A stretch of DNA of 31,416 nt from Syntrophomonas sp. UBA5432 (lineage in GTDB: Bacteria; Bacillota; Syntrophomonadia; Syntrophomonadales; Syntrophomonadaceae). Each line of letters begins with the position of its first letter. Position 1 is the first letter of the stretch. The notes below the pieces were generated by a model, which was not told the origin of the DNA, did not search any database, and saw only the letters and a program-made list of their open reading frames with translations. Shown here piece by piece: positions 22,358 to 30,504 of this stretch. Made by a program: the position numbers and the translations under genes. The stretch spans positions 21,318 to 52,733 of the forward strand of contig DIRQ01000083.1 in the NCBI GenBank assembly GCA_002424365.1. The letters are read 5' to 3'.

Positions 22358-22503
22358 TCAATACGCACCACAAACCACACCTTTATAATAGTTTACGCTT
22401 GAGGTCAATATATAAAACACTCCATGATATATTTTTTGTGTTAAAATAGCCTTAATTGCAGGTGCGGAAAAACACAAAAATTCAATTCGAGAGGGGAAAA
22501 GGC

Positions 22504-23334
22504 ATGAAAAATGTAGTAAAGTTGGTATTGTGTGCAATCCTGGTGATGGGATTATGCATAACTGCAGTTGGTTGTAAAAGTTCTGGCGAAGCAGGCCAGT
22601 TTAAAGTTGGCCTGGAATGCGGCTACCCGCCGTTTAACTGGACTCAGATTGATGATTCCAATGGCGCTGTTCCCATTGCCGGCACAAAAGAATTTGCCGG
22701 GGGATATGACGTGGAAATTGCCAAGCGTTTAGCCGAAGGTATGGGTAAAGAATTAGTTATTGTAAAAACAACCTGGGCCGGTTTGCCCCCTGCGGTACAA
22801 TCGGGAAAAATTGACGGTATTATTGCCGGTATGTCCCCAACTGCGGAGAGAAAAATGACCATTGATTTCTCCGACCCGTATTACAGCTCCGATTTAGTTA
22901 TAGTTGTACAGAAGGGTTCGAAGTACGAGAAGGCTACCAGTATTAAAGATTTTGCCGGAGCCAAGATTACTGCCCAGCTGGACACCTTCCATTATACGGT
23001 TATCGACCAGATTCCTAATGTAGATAAAAAGCCAGCCATGGATGATTTCCCGGCTATGCGGGTAGCATTGGAATCGGGTATCATCGATGGTTATATTTCG
23101 GAAAGACCCGAAGCTATTTCAGCTACCACCGCCAATGCCAAGTTCGGCATGGCCGAATTTGACAAGGGTCAGGGTTTCAAATATACCCCTGATGATGTTG
23201 CCATTGCCGTTGGACTTAAAAAAGGCAGCACTGAGCTGGCAGAAGAGATAAACAAGATTTTAGCCGGAATATCACAGGAAGAAAGAGATAGCTTAATGGA
23301 GCAGGCCGTCTTAAATCAGCCGGTCGCCAAATAA
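22504..23334 (+). CDS. Polar amino-acid ABC transporter, substrate-binding lipoprotein
   Basis: The 276-residue protein is a family 3 solute-binding protein anchored by lipid. The signal peptide ends in a lipobox AVGC with Cys24. Family motifs include FKVGLECGYPPFNW, GGYDVEIAKRLAEGM, VIVKTTWAGLPPAVQSGKID (20 residues) and DFSDPYYSSDLV. It captures a polar amino acid (glutamine, cystine, arginine or similar) outside the membrane; the substrate is not predictable here. ATG 22504 is chosen because GAGAGGGG (22489-22496) precedes it and because it gives a proper signal peptide; the in-frame TTG at 22456 would add a charged extension. The permease gene follows 33 bases later. Confidence 0.92.
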   Translation: MKNVVKLVLCAILVMGLCITAVGCKSSGEAGQFKVGLECGYPPFNWTQIDDSNGAVPIAGTKEFAGGYDVEIAKRLAEGMGKELVIVKTTWAGLPPAVQSGKIDGIIAGMSPTAERKMTIDFSDPYYSSDLVIVVQKGSKYEKATSIKDFAGAKITAQLDTFHYTVIDQIPNVDKKPAMDDFPAMRVALESGIIDGYISERPEAISATTANAKFGMAEFDKGQGFKYTPDDVAIAVGLKKGSTELAEEINKILAGISQEERDSLMEQAVLNQPVAK

Positions 23335-23367
23335 ACATAGTAGTATAAGCAGGAGTGTATTTAATTT

Positions 23368-24153
23368 ATGGCGGTGGACGCAAACAGTAGTTTTATTCAA
23401 TGGGTAATTTATATTGTACAAAATTACTGGCCCCTCTTTTTAAGGGGGGCCGAGGTTACCCTTATAATTTCCTTAACGGGTACGATTATTGGCTTTGCTA
23501 TAGGTATTTTAATTGGTATAATCCGCACCATTCCCATTGATAGTAATACCCATATACTGAAACGGGCAGTTTATAAGGTAGTTAATGTTTTATTGCTCAT
23601 CTATATAGAAGTATTCCGGGGTACCCCTATGATTGTACAGGCTATGGTTGTTTTCTATGGGGTAGCCATGATCTGGGGTATTCATCTGACTACCTTTGCT
23701 GCTGGTATTTTTATAGTTTCTATAAATACCGGGGCTTACATGGCGGAAATTGTCCGCGGCGGTATTATTTCCATTGACAAAGGCCAGTTTGAAGCGGCTC
23801 ATGCCATTGGCATGACTCATTCCCAGACTATGGCCTTTATCGTTCTTCCCCAGGCCATTCGCAATATTCTGCCGGCCTTAAGCAATGAATTTGTTATCAA
23901 TATCAAGGATACTTCCGTGCTTAATGTTATCGGGGTTACGGAGCTTTTCTTCCAGTCCAAGTCGGCGGCTGGTAATAACTATCGCTATTTCGAGGTTTTT
24001 TTAATCACCTGTTTGGTATACCTGGTAATGACATTTACCGTTACTCGCATACTCAGGTATTGGGAGAAGCGGCTGGAAGGTCCTGATGTCTATACTATTC
24101 ATGGGTCGCAAACTGTTCCTGAGGCGGAAATTAAGATAGTAGGCAAGAAGTAA
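23368..24153 (+). CDS. Polar amino-acid ABC transporter, permease (HisM/GlnP type)
   Basis: A 261-residue integral membrane protein with about five membrane helices. The cytoplasmic EAA loop that docks to the ATPase begins at E142 (EAAHAIGMTHSQTMAFIVLP). An ELTLIIS-like N-terminal signature appears as GAEVTLIISLTGTIIG, typical of the polar amino-acid permease group. As only one permease is encoded, it would act as a homodimer, the usual arrangement when there is one gene. AGGAG at about 23351-23355 precedes the ATG. It is cotranscribed with the binding protein; the ATPase gene follows after an unusually long 224-base gap. Confidence 0.92.
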   Translation: MAVDANSSFIQWVIYIVQNYWPLFLRGAEVTLIISLTGTIIGFAIGILIGIIRTIPIDSNTHILKRAVYKVVNVLLLIYIEVFRGTPMIVQAMVVFYGVAMIWGIHLTTFAAGIFIVSINTGAYMAEIVRGGIISIDKGQFEAAHAIGMTHSQTMAFIVLPQAIRNILPALSNEFVINIKDTSVLNVIGVTELFFQSKSAAGNNYRYFEVFLITCLVYLVMTFTVTRILRYWEKRLEGPDVYTIHGSQTVPEAEIKIVGKK

Positions 24154-24181
24154 AGGAAATAAGAGCTAATACCATGGTTGA

Positions 24182-24246
24182 CTTGTGAATAACTTCGAGT
24201 TTAGAAATTGATTAATTATTTAGAGTAAGGAGTGAGGGGTTAGGGT
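24182..24246 (+). repeat. R1 dispersed repeat, copy B, inside the ABC operon
   Basis: CTTGTGAATAACTTCGAG is followed by a variable stretch and AGAGTAAGGAGTGAGGGGT. It is the clearest R1 copy. The same left part CTTGTAAATAACTTCGAA is at 28206-28223. The remaining 24247-24377 contains no gene; TTGACA at 24277-24282 has no matching -10. Confidence 0.65.
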
Positions 24247-24377
24247 GGCCCAGCACTCCGTAGTGGCAAAATACCATTGACACTTAGTGAAAACAGGGCT
24301 GAATCAGGACTCTTATTACAATATACTATTGGTTGTGTCGGGTATGTCCGCTGGGCATGGAGGGTTAGTAAGTTTAT

Positions 24378-25115
24378 ATGGAAAATATCATTGAAATTCG
24401 CCATCTACAAAAATATTTCGGAGAAAACGAAGTTCTAAAAGACATTAACTTTTCAGTAAACAAGGGAGAAGTTGTTTGCATCATTGGCTCCAGCGGTTCA
24501 GGAAAATCCACTCTTTTACGCTGCTTAAATCTCCTGGAGCAGCCGACCAGCGGGGAAATATTATATCATGGCCAGAATATTCTGGAACATGATATGAGTA
24601 ACGCCGTCTACCGCGCCAAAATGGGTATGGTTTTTCAGCAGTTTAATCTGTTTAACAATCTGAGTGTGTTGGAAAATTGCACCGTCGGTCAGATTAAGGT
24701 GTTGAAACGAAGTGCCAAAGAAGCGAAGAAAACGGCGATGGAGTATCTGGAACTGGTGGGTATGTCCGGATTTATTGATGCCCGGCCCCATCAAATATCG
24801 GGCGGCCAAAAGCAACGGGTGGCCATTGCCCGGGCCCTGTCAATGGAACCGGAAGCACTGCTGTTCGATGAGCCTACCAGTGCCCTGGATCCGGAGATGG
24901 TGGGTGAGGTGCTCAAAGTAATGAAGAGCCTGGCCGGGAGCGGACTTACCATGCTGGTGGTTACGCACGAAATGGCATTTGCTCGTGATGTAGCTCGCCG
25001 GGTGGTGTTTATGGATGGTGGCGTCATTGCCGAAGAGGACACTCCCGAGGTTATATTTAATAATCCCAACAACGAAAGAACCCGCATTTTCCTGAAAAGG
25101 ATACTTGACAATTAA
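24378..25115 (+). CDS. Polar amino-acid ABC transporter, ATP-binding protein (GlnQ type)
   Basis: A 245-residue ABC ATPase with Walker A G37-SSGSGKST, the Q-loop in VFQQFNLF, the signature S141-GGQKQR, Walker B in ALLFDEPTSALD and the H-loop in VVTHEM. The sequence belongs to the GlnQ/HisP group, matching the two upstream genes, and it would power the same transporter as a dimer. The ribosome binding site GGAGGG (24359-24364) is 13 bases from the ATG, further than usual, so translation may be weak. The gap upstream holds an R1 repeat and no terminator, so transcription from the permease gene may still continue. Confidence 0.92.
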   Translation: MENIIEIRHLQKYFGENEVLKDINFSVNKGEVVCIIGSSGSGKSTLLRCLNLLEQPTSGEILYHGQNILEHDMSNAVYRAKMGMVFQQFNLFNNLSVLENCTVGQIKVLKRSAKEAKKTAMEYLELVGMSGFIDARPHQISGGQKQRVAIARALSMEPEALLFDEPTSALDPEMVGEVLKVMKSLAGSGLTMLVVTHEMAFARDVARRVVFMDGGVIAEEDTPEVIFNNPNNERTRIFLKRILDN

Positions 25116-25126
25116 CGTGGGACTGC

Positions 25127-25176
25127 GGGGATATCCTTAAGGGCACACGCGGTTCTCTCTTGTATCCATAGAACCG
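25127..25176 (+). repeat. R2 dispersed repeat with attached hairpin
   Basis: The repeat begins GGGGATATCCTTAAGG and its core is AAGGGCACACGCGGTTCT. CGGTTCT (25150-25156) pairs with AGAACCG (25170-25176) around a 13-base loop, showing that R2 and R3 share the same hairpin half. It sits between the ATPase stop and the galT ribosome binding site. Confidence 0.65.
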
Positions 25177-25196
25177 TAGGGAGGTGGCGGAAAAAA

Positions 25197-26216
25197 ATGG
25201 CAGCTGAATTGCGACGGGATTTAGTACGGGATAACTGGGTAGTTATTGCTACTGACCGGGCTCTAAAGCCCAATGATTTTCCTATTAATAAGGGCTGGGA
25301 GAATACCCGTAAATCCGGGCAGCACTTTTGCCCTTTTTGTGAGGGTAATGAGTCTTACACCACAGATGAAATTGCTGCTTATCGGGATAACAATACCCTC
25401 CCTAACACGCCTGGTTGGACGGTCCGTACTATTCCTAATAAATTTTCCGCTTTTAAGTTGGAAGGAGAACTGGAGTTAAAATATTCCGGGGTTTATGAAA
25501 GCTGTAATGGTCTGGGTCAGCATGAGGTAGTGGTGGAAACCCCGCATCATGGAATAGAGTTCCACCAGCTGTCGGCGGAGCAAATCAAACAGATTTATCT
25601 GATGCTGCAGCAGCGTTACCGTCAACTGGCCGACGACTCCCGCATCAAGTATATTCAAATATATAAGAATCGGGGACTATTTGCCGGGGCTTCACTGGAG
25701 CACAGCCATAGCCAAATCCTGGCCCTTCCCAGCGTTCCTCGTGAGAATCAGGGATTAAGCAAGTACTACCAGCAGCAGGGTAAATGTCTTCTGTGCACTA
25801 CCCAGGAAGTAGAAAGGGAAAGCCAGCAGCGGTTGATCTATGAGAGCAAACATTTTCAACTTATTTGCCCCTATGCTTCTCGCTTTTCCTATGAGACCTG
25901 GCTGATTCCCATGCGCCACACCGAACATTTTGCCGATATAAATGATGAAGAACTGAACGATTTGGCAGCAGTAATAAAAATATTTATACCCGCCATGCTT
26001 GATTGTCTGGACGATCCCTCCTATAATATTGTGATAAATACCGCACCCGTAAACCATGGTTTTACAGGTGGTTACCACTGGTATTTGGAAATAATACCTC
26101 GCTTAATAGTAGCGGCGGGAGTGGAATTTGCCACCGGTTTTTATATGAATCCGGTAGCCCCGGAAATTGCTGCCACTATGCTGCGGGAAAAAACCTTGGA
26201 GTATTTAAAAAAGTAA
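25197..26216 (+). CDS. Galactose-1-phosphate uridylyltransferase-like HIT-superfamily enzyme
   Basis: A 339-residue protein of the GalT family (COG1085). The N-terminal metal site is suggested by CPFCEGNE. The active-site motif reads H169-S-H171-S-Q173 within GASLEHSHSQILALP, where E. coli GalT has HPHGQ; H171 would form the nucleotidyl-histidine. A second pair, CLLC, occurs in the middle, as in related bacterial proteins. The enzyme transfers UMP (or another nucleotidyl group) between sugar phosphates. No Leloir-pathway genes are adjacent, so the true substrate is uncertain. GGGAGGTG (25179-25186) precedes the ATG. The R2 repeat separates it from the ABC genes. Confidence 0.85.
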   Translation: MAAELRRDLVRDNWVVIATDRALKPNDFPINKGWENTRKSGQHFCPFCEGNESYTTDEIAAYRDNNTLPNTPGWTVRTIPNKFSAFKLEGELELKYSGVYESCNGLGQHEVVVETPHHGIEFHQLSAEQIKQIYLMLQQRYRQLADDSRIKYIQIYKNRGLFAGASLEHSHSQILALPSVPRENQGLSKYYQQQGKCLLCTTQEVERESQQRLIYESKHFQLICPYASRFSYETWLIPMRHTEHFADINDEELNDLAAVIKIFIPAMLDCLDDPSYNIVINTAPVNHGFTGGYHWYLEIIPRLIVAAGVEFATGFYMNPVAPEIAATMLREKTLEYLKK

Positions 26217-26249
26217 AGCGGCCTTATCACAGGTTTTTGGGAGGTGAGC

Positions 26250-26771
26250 ATGTTCAGTTTTCTTTATCCCCGGATATATTTAGATTCTATTCTTGATATA
26301 CCCCTGACACAATTACAGGAATTAAATATAAAGGCATTTATCCTGGACCTGGACAACACGGTTACTGAATGGAACAGTAACGAAATCAGAGAAGAAGTAA
26401 GCCAGTGGTTTACTATGATTAAACAGGAGGGATTTAAAGCCTGTATACTATCCAACAATGGGGAACGAAGGGTCCTGGCAGTAGCGCAAAACCTGGATAT
26501 ACCTTATGTACACCGAGCACAGAAACCGCGTCGGGGAGGGTATTACCGGGCTATGTCAATTATGGAGGTTACTCCCCAGGAAACTGCAGTTATCGGTGAC
26601 CAGATATTTACCGATGTACTAGGGGGGAACCGGGCTGGATTATTTACCATTTTGGTTAAACCAATACACCCCAAAGAATTTATGGGAACCAAAATATCAC
26701 GGAGTATGGAGTTTTTCGTTTTACGGCGGCTACGCCGGAAAATGAGTGCGGGGAAATACCCTAAAATATGA
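26250..26771 (+). CDS. YqeG family HAD IIIA-type phosphatase
   Basis: A 173-residue HAD-superfamily protein with the nucleophile motif FILDLDNTVTEW, motif II in CILSNNGERR, a lysine in AQKPRRGGY, and the acidic motif IGDQIFTDVLGGN. This matches YqeG, whose substrate is unknown. In B. subtilis it heads yqeG-yqeH-aroD (the shikimate dehydrogenase gene). Here aroE follows directly and yqeH is absent. ATG 26250 is chosen because GGGAGGTG (26239-26246) is properly spaced; a GTG at 26244 lies inside that site. Confidence 0.9.
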   Translation: MFSFLYPRIYLDSILDIPLTQLQELNIKAFILDLDNTVTEWNSNEIREEVSQWFTMIKQEGFKACILSNNGERRVLAVAQNLDIPYVHRAQKPRRGGYYRAMSIMEVTPQETAVIGDQIFTDVLGGNRAGLFTILVKPIHPKEFMGTKISRSMEFFVLRRLRRKMSAGKYPKI

Positions 26772-26824
26772 CAACATTACGAGCTTGCCAGGCCACAATT
26801 AAAATGCCATAATTTTAACCACCA

Positions 26825-26844
26825 GCGAATGCTAATGCATTCGC
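26825..26844 (+). terminator. Hairpin between yqeG and aroE
   Basis: GCGAATGC (26825-26832) and GCATTCGC (26837-26844) form a perfect 8-bp stem with a TAAT loop. Only TT follows, so it is at best a weak terminator or an mRNA-processing/attenuation hairpin 25 bases before the aroE start. Confidence 0.4.
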
Positions 26845-26869
26845 TTAAAGTTATAAAGGACTGGTATAG

Positions 26870-27724
26870 ATGCATATAAATGCTAACACGCAATATTTAG
26901 GTTTATTCGGGGACCCTGTTGCCCACAGCCTGTCACCGTTGCTACATAATTATATCCTGCAAAAAATGGGCTGTAACTGTATTTACCTGCCTTTTGCCAT
27001 TCCGGGAGAACAATTAAAAGGTGCGGTAAATGCTATCCGCAGCTTAAATTTTAGAGGAGTTAATGTCACCATACCGCATAAAGAAGCCGTAATTCCCTAT
27101 CTGGATGATATTTCCCCTGAGGCCGCCGCCTGTGGGGCAGTTAATGTTATCTGCAATGAAAATGGTGACCTGCGGGGTTATAATACTGATGGCACCGGTT
27201 TTATTGCATCCCTGCAAGAAGCGGAGGTTTCAGTGCAGGGAAGAGCATTATTTATCGGTGCCGGGGGAGCTGCCCGTTCACTGGCCGTTTCCTTGGCTGC
27301 AAAAGGGATATCTGAATTAGACTTTATTGATATTGACCTGCAGCGGGCCCAGGCGCTGGTTAGTTTACTTGCTTTATCCTCGAAGGTATCTACCAGGGCA
27401 CACCTGATGAGTGCAGAGAAATTTACTGAGCTGGCCCGTTTAAGCAGTATTATTATCAATTGTACCCCGGTAGGGATGTATCCTACGATTGAGCAATCCC
27501 CGGTAGCTAACCTGGGCATATTGCAGCCCGAAACCGTGGTTTGCGATATTATTTATAACCCTTTAAACACTTCTTTCCTGGCTATGGGACAGGCCCGGGG
27601 GTTAAAGACTATAAATGGCTTATCCATGTTCGTGCACCAGGCTGCTTTGAGCCTGGAGATATGGTTAGGAATAAAACCACCACTGCAGCTGATGAAAGAG
27701 GTGCTGCTGCGTGATCTGGCGTAA
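26870..27724 (+). CDS. aroE: Shikimate dehydrogenase (NADP+)
   Basis: The 284-residue enzyme reduces 3-dehydroshikimate to shikimate. The shikimate-binding motif is GDPVAHSLSP with S20 and S22. The catalytic pair is K71 (NVTIPHK) and D107 (GYNTDG). The nucleotide-binding loop is GAGGAARSLA, and INCTPVGMYP and HQAALSLEIWLG complete the family pattern. Length is normal. AAAGGA (26855-26860) is the ribosome binding site. The last 14 bases overlap the following pseudopilin gene, so the two are likely cotranscribed and coupled. Confidence 0.95.
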   Translation: MHINANTQYLGLFGDPVAHSLSPLLHNYILQKMGCNCIYLPFAIPGEQLKGAVNAIRSLNFRGVNVTIPHKEAVIPYLDDISPEAAACGAVNVICNENGDLRGYNTDGTGFIASLQEAEVSVQGRALFIGAGGAARSLAVSLAAKGISELDFIDIDLQRAQALVSLLALSSKVSTRAHLMSAEKFTELARLSSIIINCTPVGMYPTIEQSPVANLGILQPETVVCDIIYNPLNTSFLAMGQARGLKTINGLSMFVHQAALSLEIWLGIKPPLQLMKEVLLRDLA

Positions 27725-28175
27725 ATCAGGCTTTACCCAGATTGAACTAATAATGGTTCTGGCCATTATAGTAGTAATAGCAGCTATAAGTTTACCTCGC
27801 TTTGACCGAGTAATAGAAGATTATAAGTTAAAAACTGATGCCCGCCAGTTAGCCTGGGTTTTACGTTGTGCTCGTCAAGAAGCCATTATCAGTGGATACA
27901 ACCAGACGGTGCTTTTTAAACCTAATTTGAATTGTTACTTAAGAATTAGTAAGAAACATACTACTTATACCCTGAGTCGTAATATAATATTTCCATACCA
28001 CGAGTGTACCTTTGGAGTACCTGATGGTGGTGGCGATTATCCGGTATGTGGCTTTACCCCTACGGGTGCGGTTATACCGCGGGCAGGGAAAATAACCCTA
28101 AAAAATAAATATGGAAAAAGAATTTCTGTAGTGGTAAATGTTGGTGCAGGAAGAGTCAGGATTGAAGAATATTAA
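27711..28175 (+). CDS. Type IV pilin-like / GspH-FimT-type pseudopilin
   Basis: A 154-residue prepilin with the class III signal: short leader MIWRKSG, then FTQIELIMVLAIIVVIAAIS. Prepilin peptidase would cut after G7; the Phe at +1 and Glu at +5 are canonical. The C-terminal domain has two cysteines (CTFGVP and VCGFTPTG) and the strand-rich pattern of GspH/FimT minor pseudopilins. It could sit in a pilus tip or DNA-uptake fibre. No other pilus or secretion gene lies in the window, so it depends on machinery elsewhere. The GTG start overlaps aroE, and AGAGGTG (27697-27703) provides the ribosome binding site within aroE. Confidence 0.85.
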   Translation: MIWRKSGFTQIELIMVLAIIVVIAAISLPRFDRVIEDYKLKTDARQLAWVLRCARQEAIISGYNQTVLFKPNLNCYLRISKKHTTYTLSRNIIFPYHECTFGVPDGGGDYPVCGFTPTGAVIPRAGKITLKNKYGKRISVVVNVGAGRVRIEEY

Positions 28176-28205
28176 TACAGAAGTAGGCGTGGATAATAAA
28201 GTTTT

Positions 28206-28260
28206 CTTGTAAATAACTTCGAACTAACTAGATAAATTGTATAGAGTAAGGTGTACTAGG
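28206..28260 (+). repeat. R1 dispersed repeat, copy C
   Basis: CTTGTAAATAACTTCGAA, a variable middle, and AGAGTAAGGTGTACTAGG. It aligns with 24182-24246 over both ends. It lies between the pseudopilin and UPF0316 genes. Confidence 0.6.
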
Positions 28261-28298
28261 ATTATTATTATAGGTGTTTATACTATAGGGGGACTAAT

Positions 28299-28805
28299 AT
28301 GATATTTCAATTGTTGTTTATATTTATGGCTAGGATAATAGACGTTTCCCTGGGAACTATTCGTATGATTTTGGTTATACGGGGAGATAAAATACCGGCT
28401 GCCATAATTGGCTTTTTTGAGATTTTGGTATACACAGTAGCTCTAGGTATGGTAGTTGGAGCCCTGGATGATCCAGTTAAATTGATGGTTTTTTGTACTG
28501 GTTTTGCCTTGGGTATTCTAGTAGGAAGCTGGATTGAGGAAAAACTGGCTCTGGGCTATCGTGGTATTCAGGTTACCATCGATCATGATGAAGAACATAT
28601 AGTGCAAGAGCTGCGGGATGAGGGTGTGGCGGTAACCTGCTGGGAGGCCAGCGGTAAATCAGGCCCCAAACTGGTAATGAATATTTTTGTAAAACGGAGT
28701 CTGGCAGGCTCCATTGCTGATGAAATAGCGGAAAAAGCGCCTGATGCCTTTATTGTTTTAATGGAACCTAAATTTTTTCAGGGAGGATATATTAAAAAGA
28801 AATAG
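28299..28805 (+). CDS. UPF0316/DUF2179 membrane protein (YebE-like)
   Basis: A 168-residue protein with three N-terminal membrane segments (about residues 3-80; RIIDVSLGTIRMILVIRG is characteristic) and a soluble C-terminal DUF2179-like domain (about 90-165) with GYRGIQVTIDHDEEHIVQEL (20 residues) and DAFIVLMEPKFFQGGYIKKK (20 residues). DUF2179 domains bind small nucleotides in some contexts, but the function of this family is unknown. GGGGGAC (28289-28295) is close upstream of the ATG. The chorismate synthase gene follows at once. Confidence 0.87.
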   Translation: MIFQLLFIFMARIIDVSLGTIRMILVIRGDKIPAAIIGFFEILVYTVALGMVVGALDDPVKLMVFCTGFALGILVGSWIEEKLALGYRGIQVTIDHDEEHIVQELRDEGVAVTCWEASGKSGPKLVMNIFVKRSLAGSIADEIAEKAPDAFIVLMEPKFFQGGYIKKK

Positions 28806-28816
28806 GGTGGTTGCTA

Positions 28817-30004
28817 ATGCTGAGATTTACCACTTCCGGGGAGTCTCATGGTAAAGGGTTAATAACTATAATTGAGGGTCTTCCCTCTGGTCTGGCGGTG
28901 GATAAAGAGTATATTAACCGGGAACTGGCCCGACGCCAAAAAGGTTACGGCCGGGGCGGGCGTATGCAGATTGAAGCAGATGAAGTAGAAATATTTGCCG
29001 GGGTTAGAAATGGCAAAACTCTGGGCAGTCCCATCAGTTTTCTTATCTCTAACCGGGATTATGATAACTGGCAGGATATTATGAATAGCGGCACCTGTTC
29101 TCGTATAAACGATAAGGTGCTAACCAGGCCGCGTCCTGGTCACGCTGATTTACCCGGGGCCATGAAATACTATCATCGCGATATGCGCAATGTACTAGAA
29201 AGAGCAAGTGCTCGGGAAACTGCTTCCCGGGTAGCAGCTGGCGCTTTTTTTAAACTTTTTTTAAAGCAATTTGGCATATTAATATACAGCTATGTAAGGT
29301 CAATTGGTTCAGTTAAAGCGGAAACGGTTAACATTGAAAATGATAACCTGGAAGAGTTTTATGCCCGGGTAGAAGATTCCCCCGTACGCTGTCCTGACAA
29401 AGTAAGTGAAGGAGAAATGATTAAGCTGATCGAGCAGGCTAAGAGTGAGGGCGAGTCACTGGGAGGAAGTTTCGAAGTTGGCACTCTTGGAATTCCCCCG
29501 GGGTTAGGTAGCCACATAAGCTGGGAGCGTAAACTGGATGGTCAGATAGCATTTGCGTTAATGAGCATACCGGCTATCAAAGCGGTGGAGATAGGTGATG
29601 GCATAGCTAATGCCGGAGAATTAGGGTCCCGGGTACATGACCAGATTCGTTATCAGGAGGAACAAGGTCTGTACCGGGACATTAACCGGGCCGGTGGTAT
29701 TGAAGGCGGTATCAGTAATGGCGAGACTATTTACGCCCGGGCTTATATGAAACCCATTCCTACCCTTTACAAACCCTTAATTAGTGTTAACACTACCGAC
29801 TGGAAGGAAGAAAAAGCTCAAGTGGAAAGGTCTGATATATGTGCGGTGCCCGCAGCGGCAGTAGTAGGTGAGGCTATGATGGCTTTTGTATTAGCGCGGG
29901 CTTTTAGAGAGCAATTCGGGGGAGAAAGTATAGAACAGGTAGAGCAAGCCTGCAGCAGCTACCGGGAATATTTGAATAAGGTGTGGCAATGGAAAAGAAT
30001 ATAG
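28817..30004 (+). CDS. aroC: Chorismate synthase
   Basis: The 395-residue enzyme makes chorismate from EPSP using reduced FMN. Signatures are MLRFTTSGESHGKGL at the start, RRQKGYGRGGRM, RPGHADLPGAMKY, RNVLERASARETASRVAAGA (20 residues) and GGIEGGISNGE. Length fits the Firmicutes form. ATG 28817 is preferred because MLRF is the usual beginning and GGGTGG (28805-28810) is spaced for it; an in-frame TTG at 28811 is too close. The 3' end overlaps aroK by 16 bases. Confidence 0.96.
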   Translation: MLRFTTSGESHGKGLITIIEGLPSGLAVDKEYINRELARRQKGYGRGGRMQIEADEVEIFAGVRNGKTLGSPISFLISNRDYDNWQDIMNSGTCSRINDKVLTRPRPGHADLPGAMKYYHRDMRNVLERASARETASRVAAGAFFKLFLKQFGILIYSYVRSIGSVKAETVNIENDNLEEFYARVEDSPVRCPDKVSEGEMIKLIEQAKSEGESLGGSFEVGTLGIPPGLGSHISWERKLDGQIAFALMSIPAIKAVEIGDGIANAGELGSRVHDQIRYQEEQGLYRDINRAGGIEGGISNGETIYARAYMKPIPTLYKPLISVNTTDWKEEKAQVERSDICAVPAAAVVGEAMMAFVLARAFREQFGGESIEQVEQACSSYREYLNKVWQWKRI

Positions 30005-30504
30005 TACTTATCGGTTTTATGGGCACCGGTAAGAGTACAGTAGGGTCAAGGCTGGCCCTGAGGCTTAAAAGAAAATTTGTTGATATGGACCGGGAGATTG
30101 AACGGGTTGTGGGCATGACCGTAAGCGAGATATTTAAACGCTACGGTGAAATCAGGTTTCGCTCCGAGGAAAAACTAATGGCCCAAAAACTGGCCCGGGA
30201 AAATGGGCTGGTTATTGCTGCCGGTGGCGGGGTAGTACTGGACCAGGGGAATATCGACACCTTAAGCCAGAATGGGATTATCATTTGCCTGGAAGCTACG
30301 CCCATCGCAATATTAGAACGGGTAAACCGTAAAAAGGGCACTCGCCCTCTAATAAAAAAAGATGTAAAGCTGCAGGATATTGAGGAAATGTTAAAGGCTC
30401 GAGAAGTTTTATACGCTCAGGCTGATTATCGGGTCAGTACCAACGGCAAAAGCCCGGAGCAGATTGCATATGAGATAATTGAGATAGTGAGGCGTGAGGC
30501 ATGA
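29989..30504 (+). CDS. aroK: Shikimate kinase
   Basis: A 171-residue P-loop kinase that phosphorylates shikimate at the 3-OH. The Walker A loop is G9-FMGTGKS16-T; D34 in FVDMD and R58 in FRSEE bind shikimate; GGG follows in AAGGGVVL; and the lid arginine is in KGTRPL. ATG 29989 is supported by AAGGTG (29978-29983), which lies in the end of aroC, so the two are coupled. The last codons (VRREA) are written in the purine-rich beginning of a repeat tract. Confidence 0.95.
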   Translation: MEKNIVLIGFMGTGKSTVGSRLALRLKRKFVDMDREIERVVGMTVSEIFKRYGEIRFRSEEKLMAQKLARENGLVIAAGGGVVLDQGNIDTLSQNGIIICLEATPIAILERVNRKKGTRPLIKKDVKLQDIEEMLKAREVLYAQADYRVSTNGKSPEQIAYEIIEIVRREA

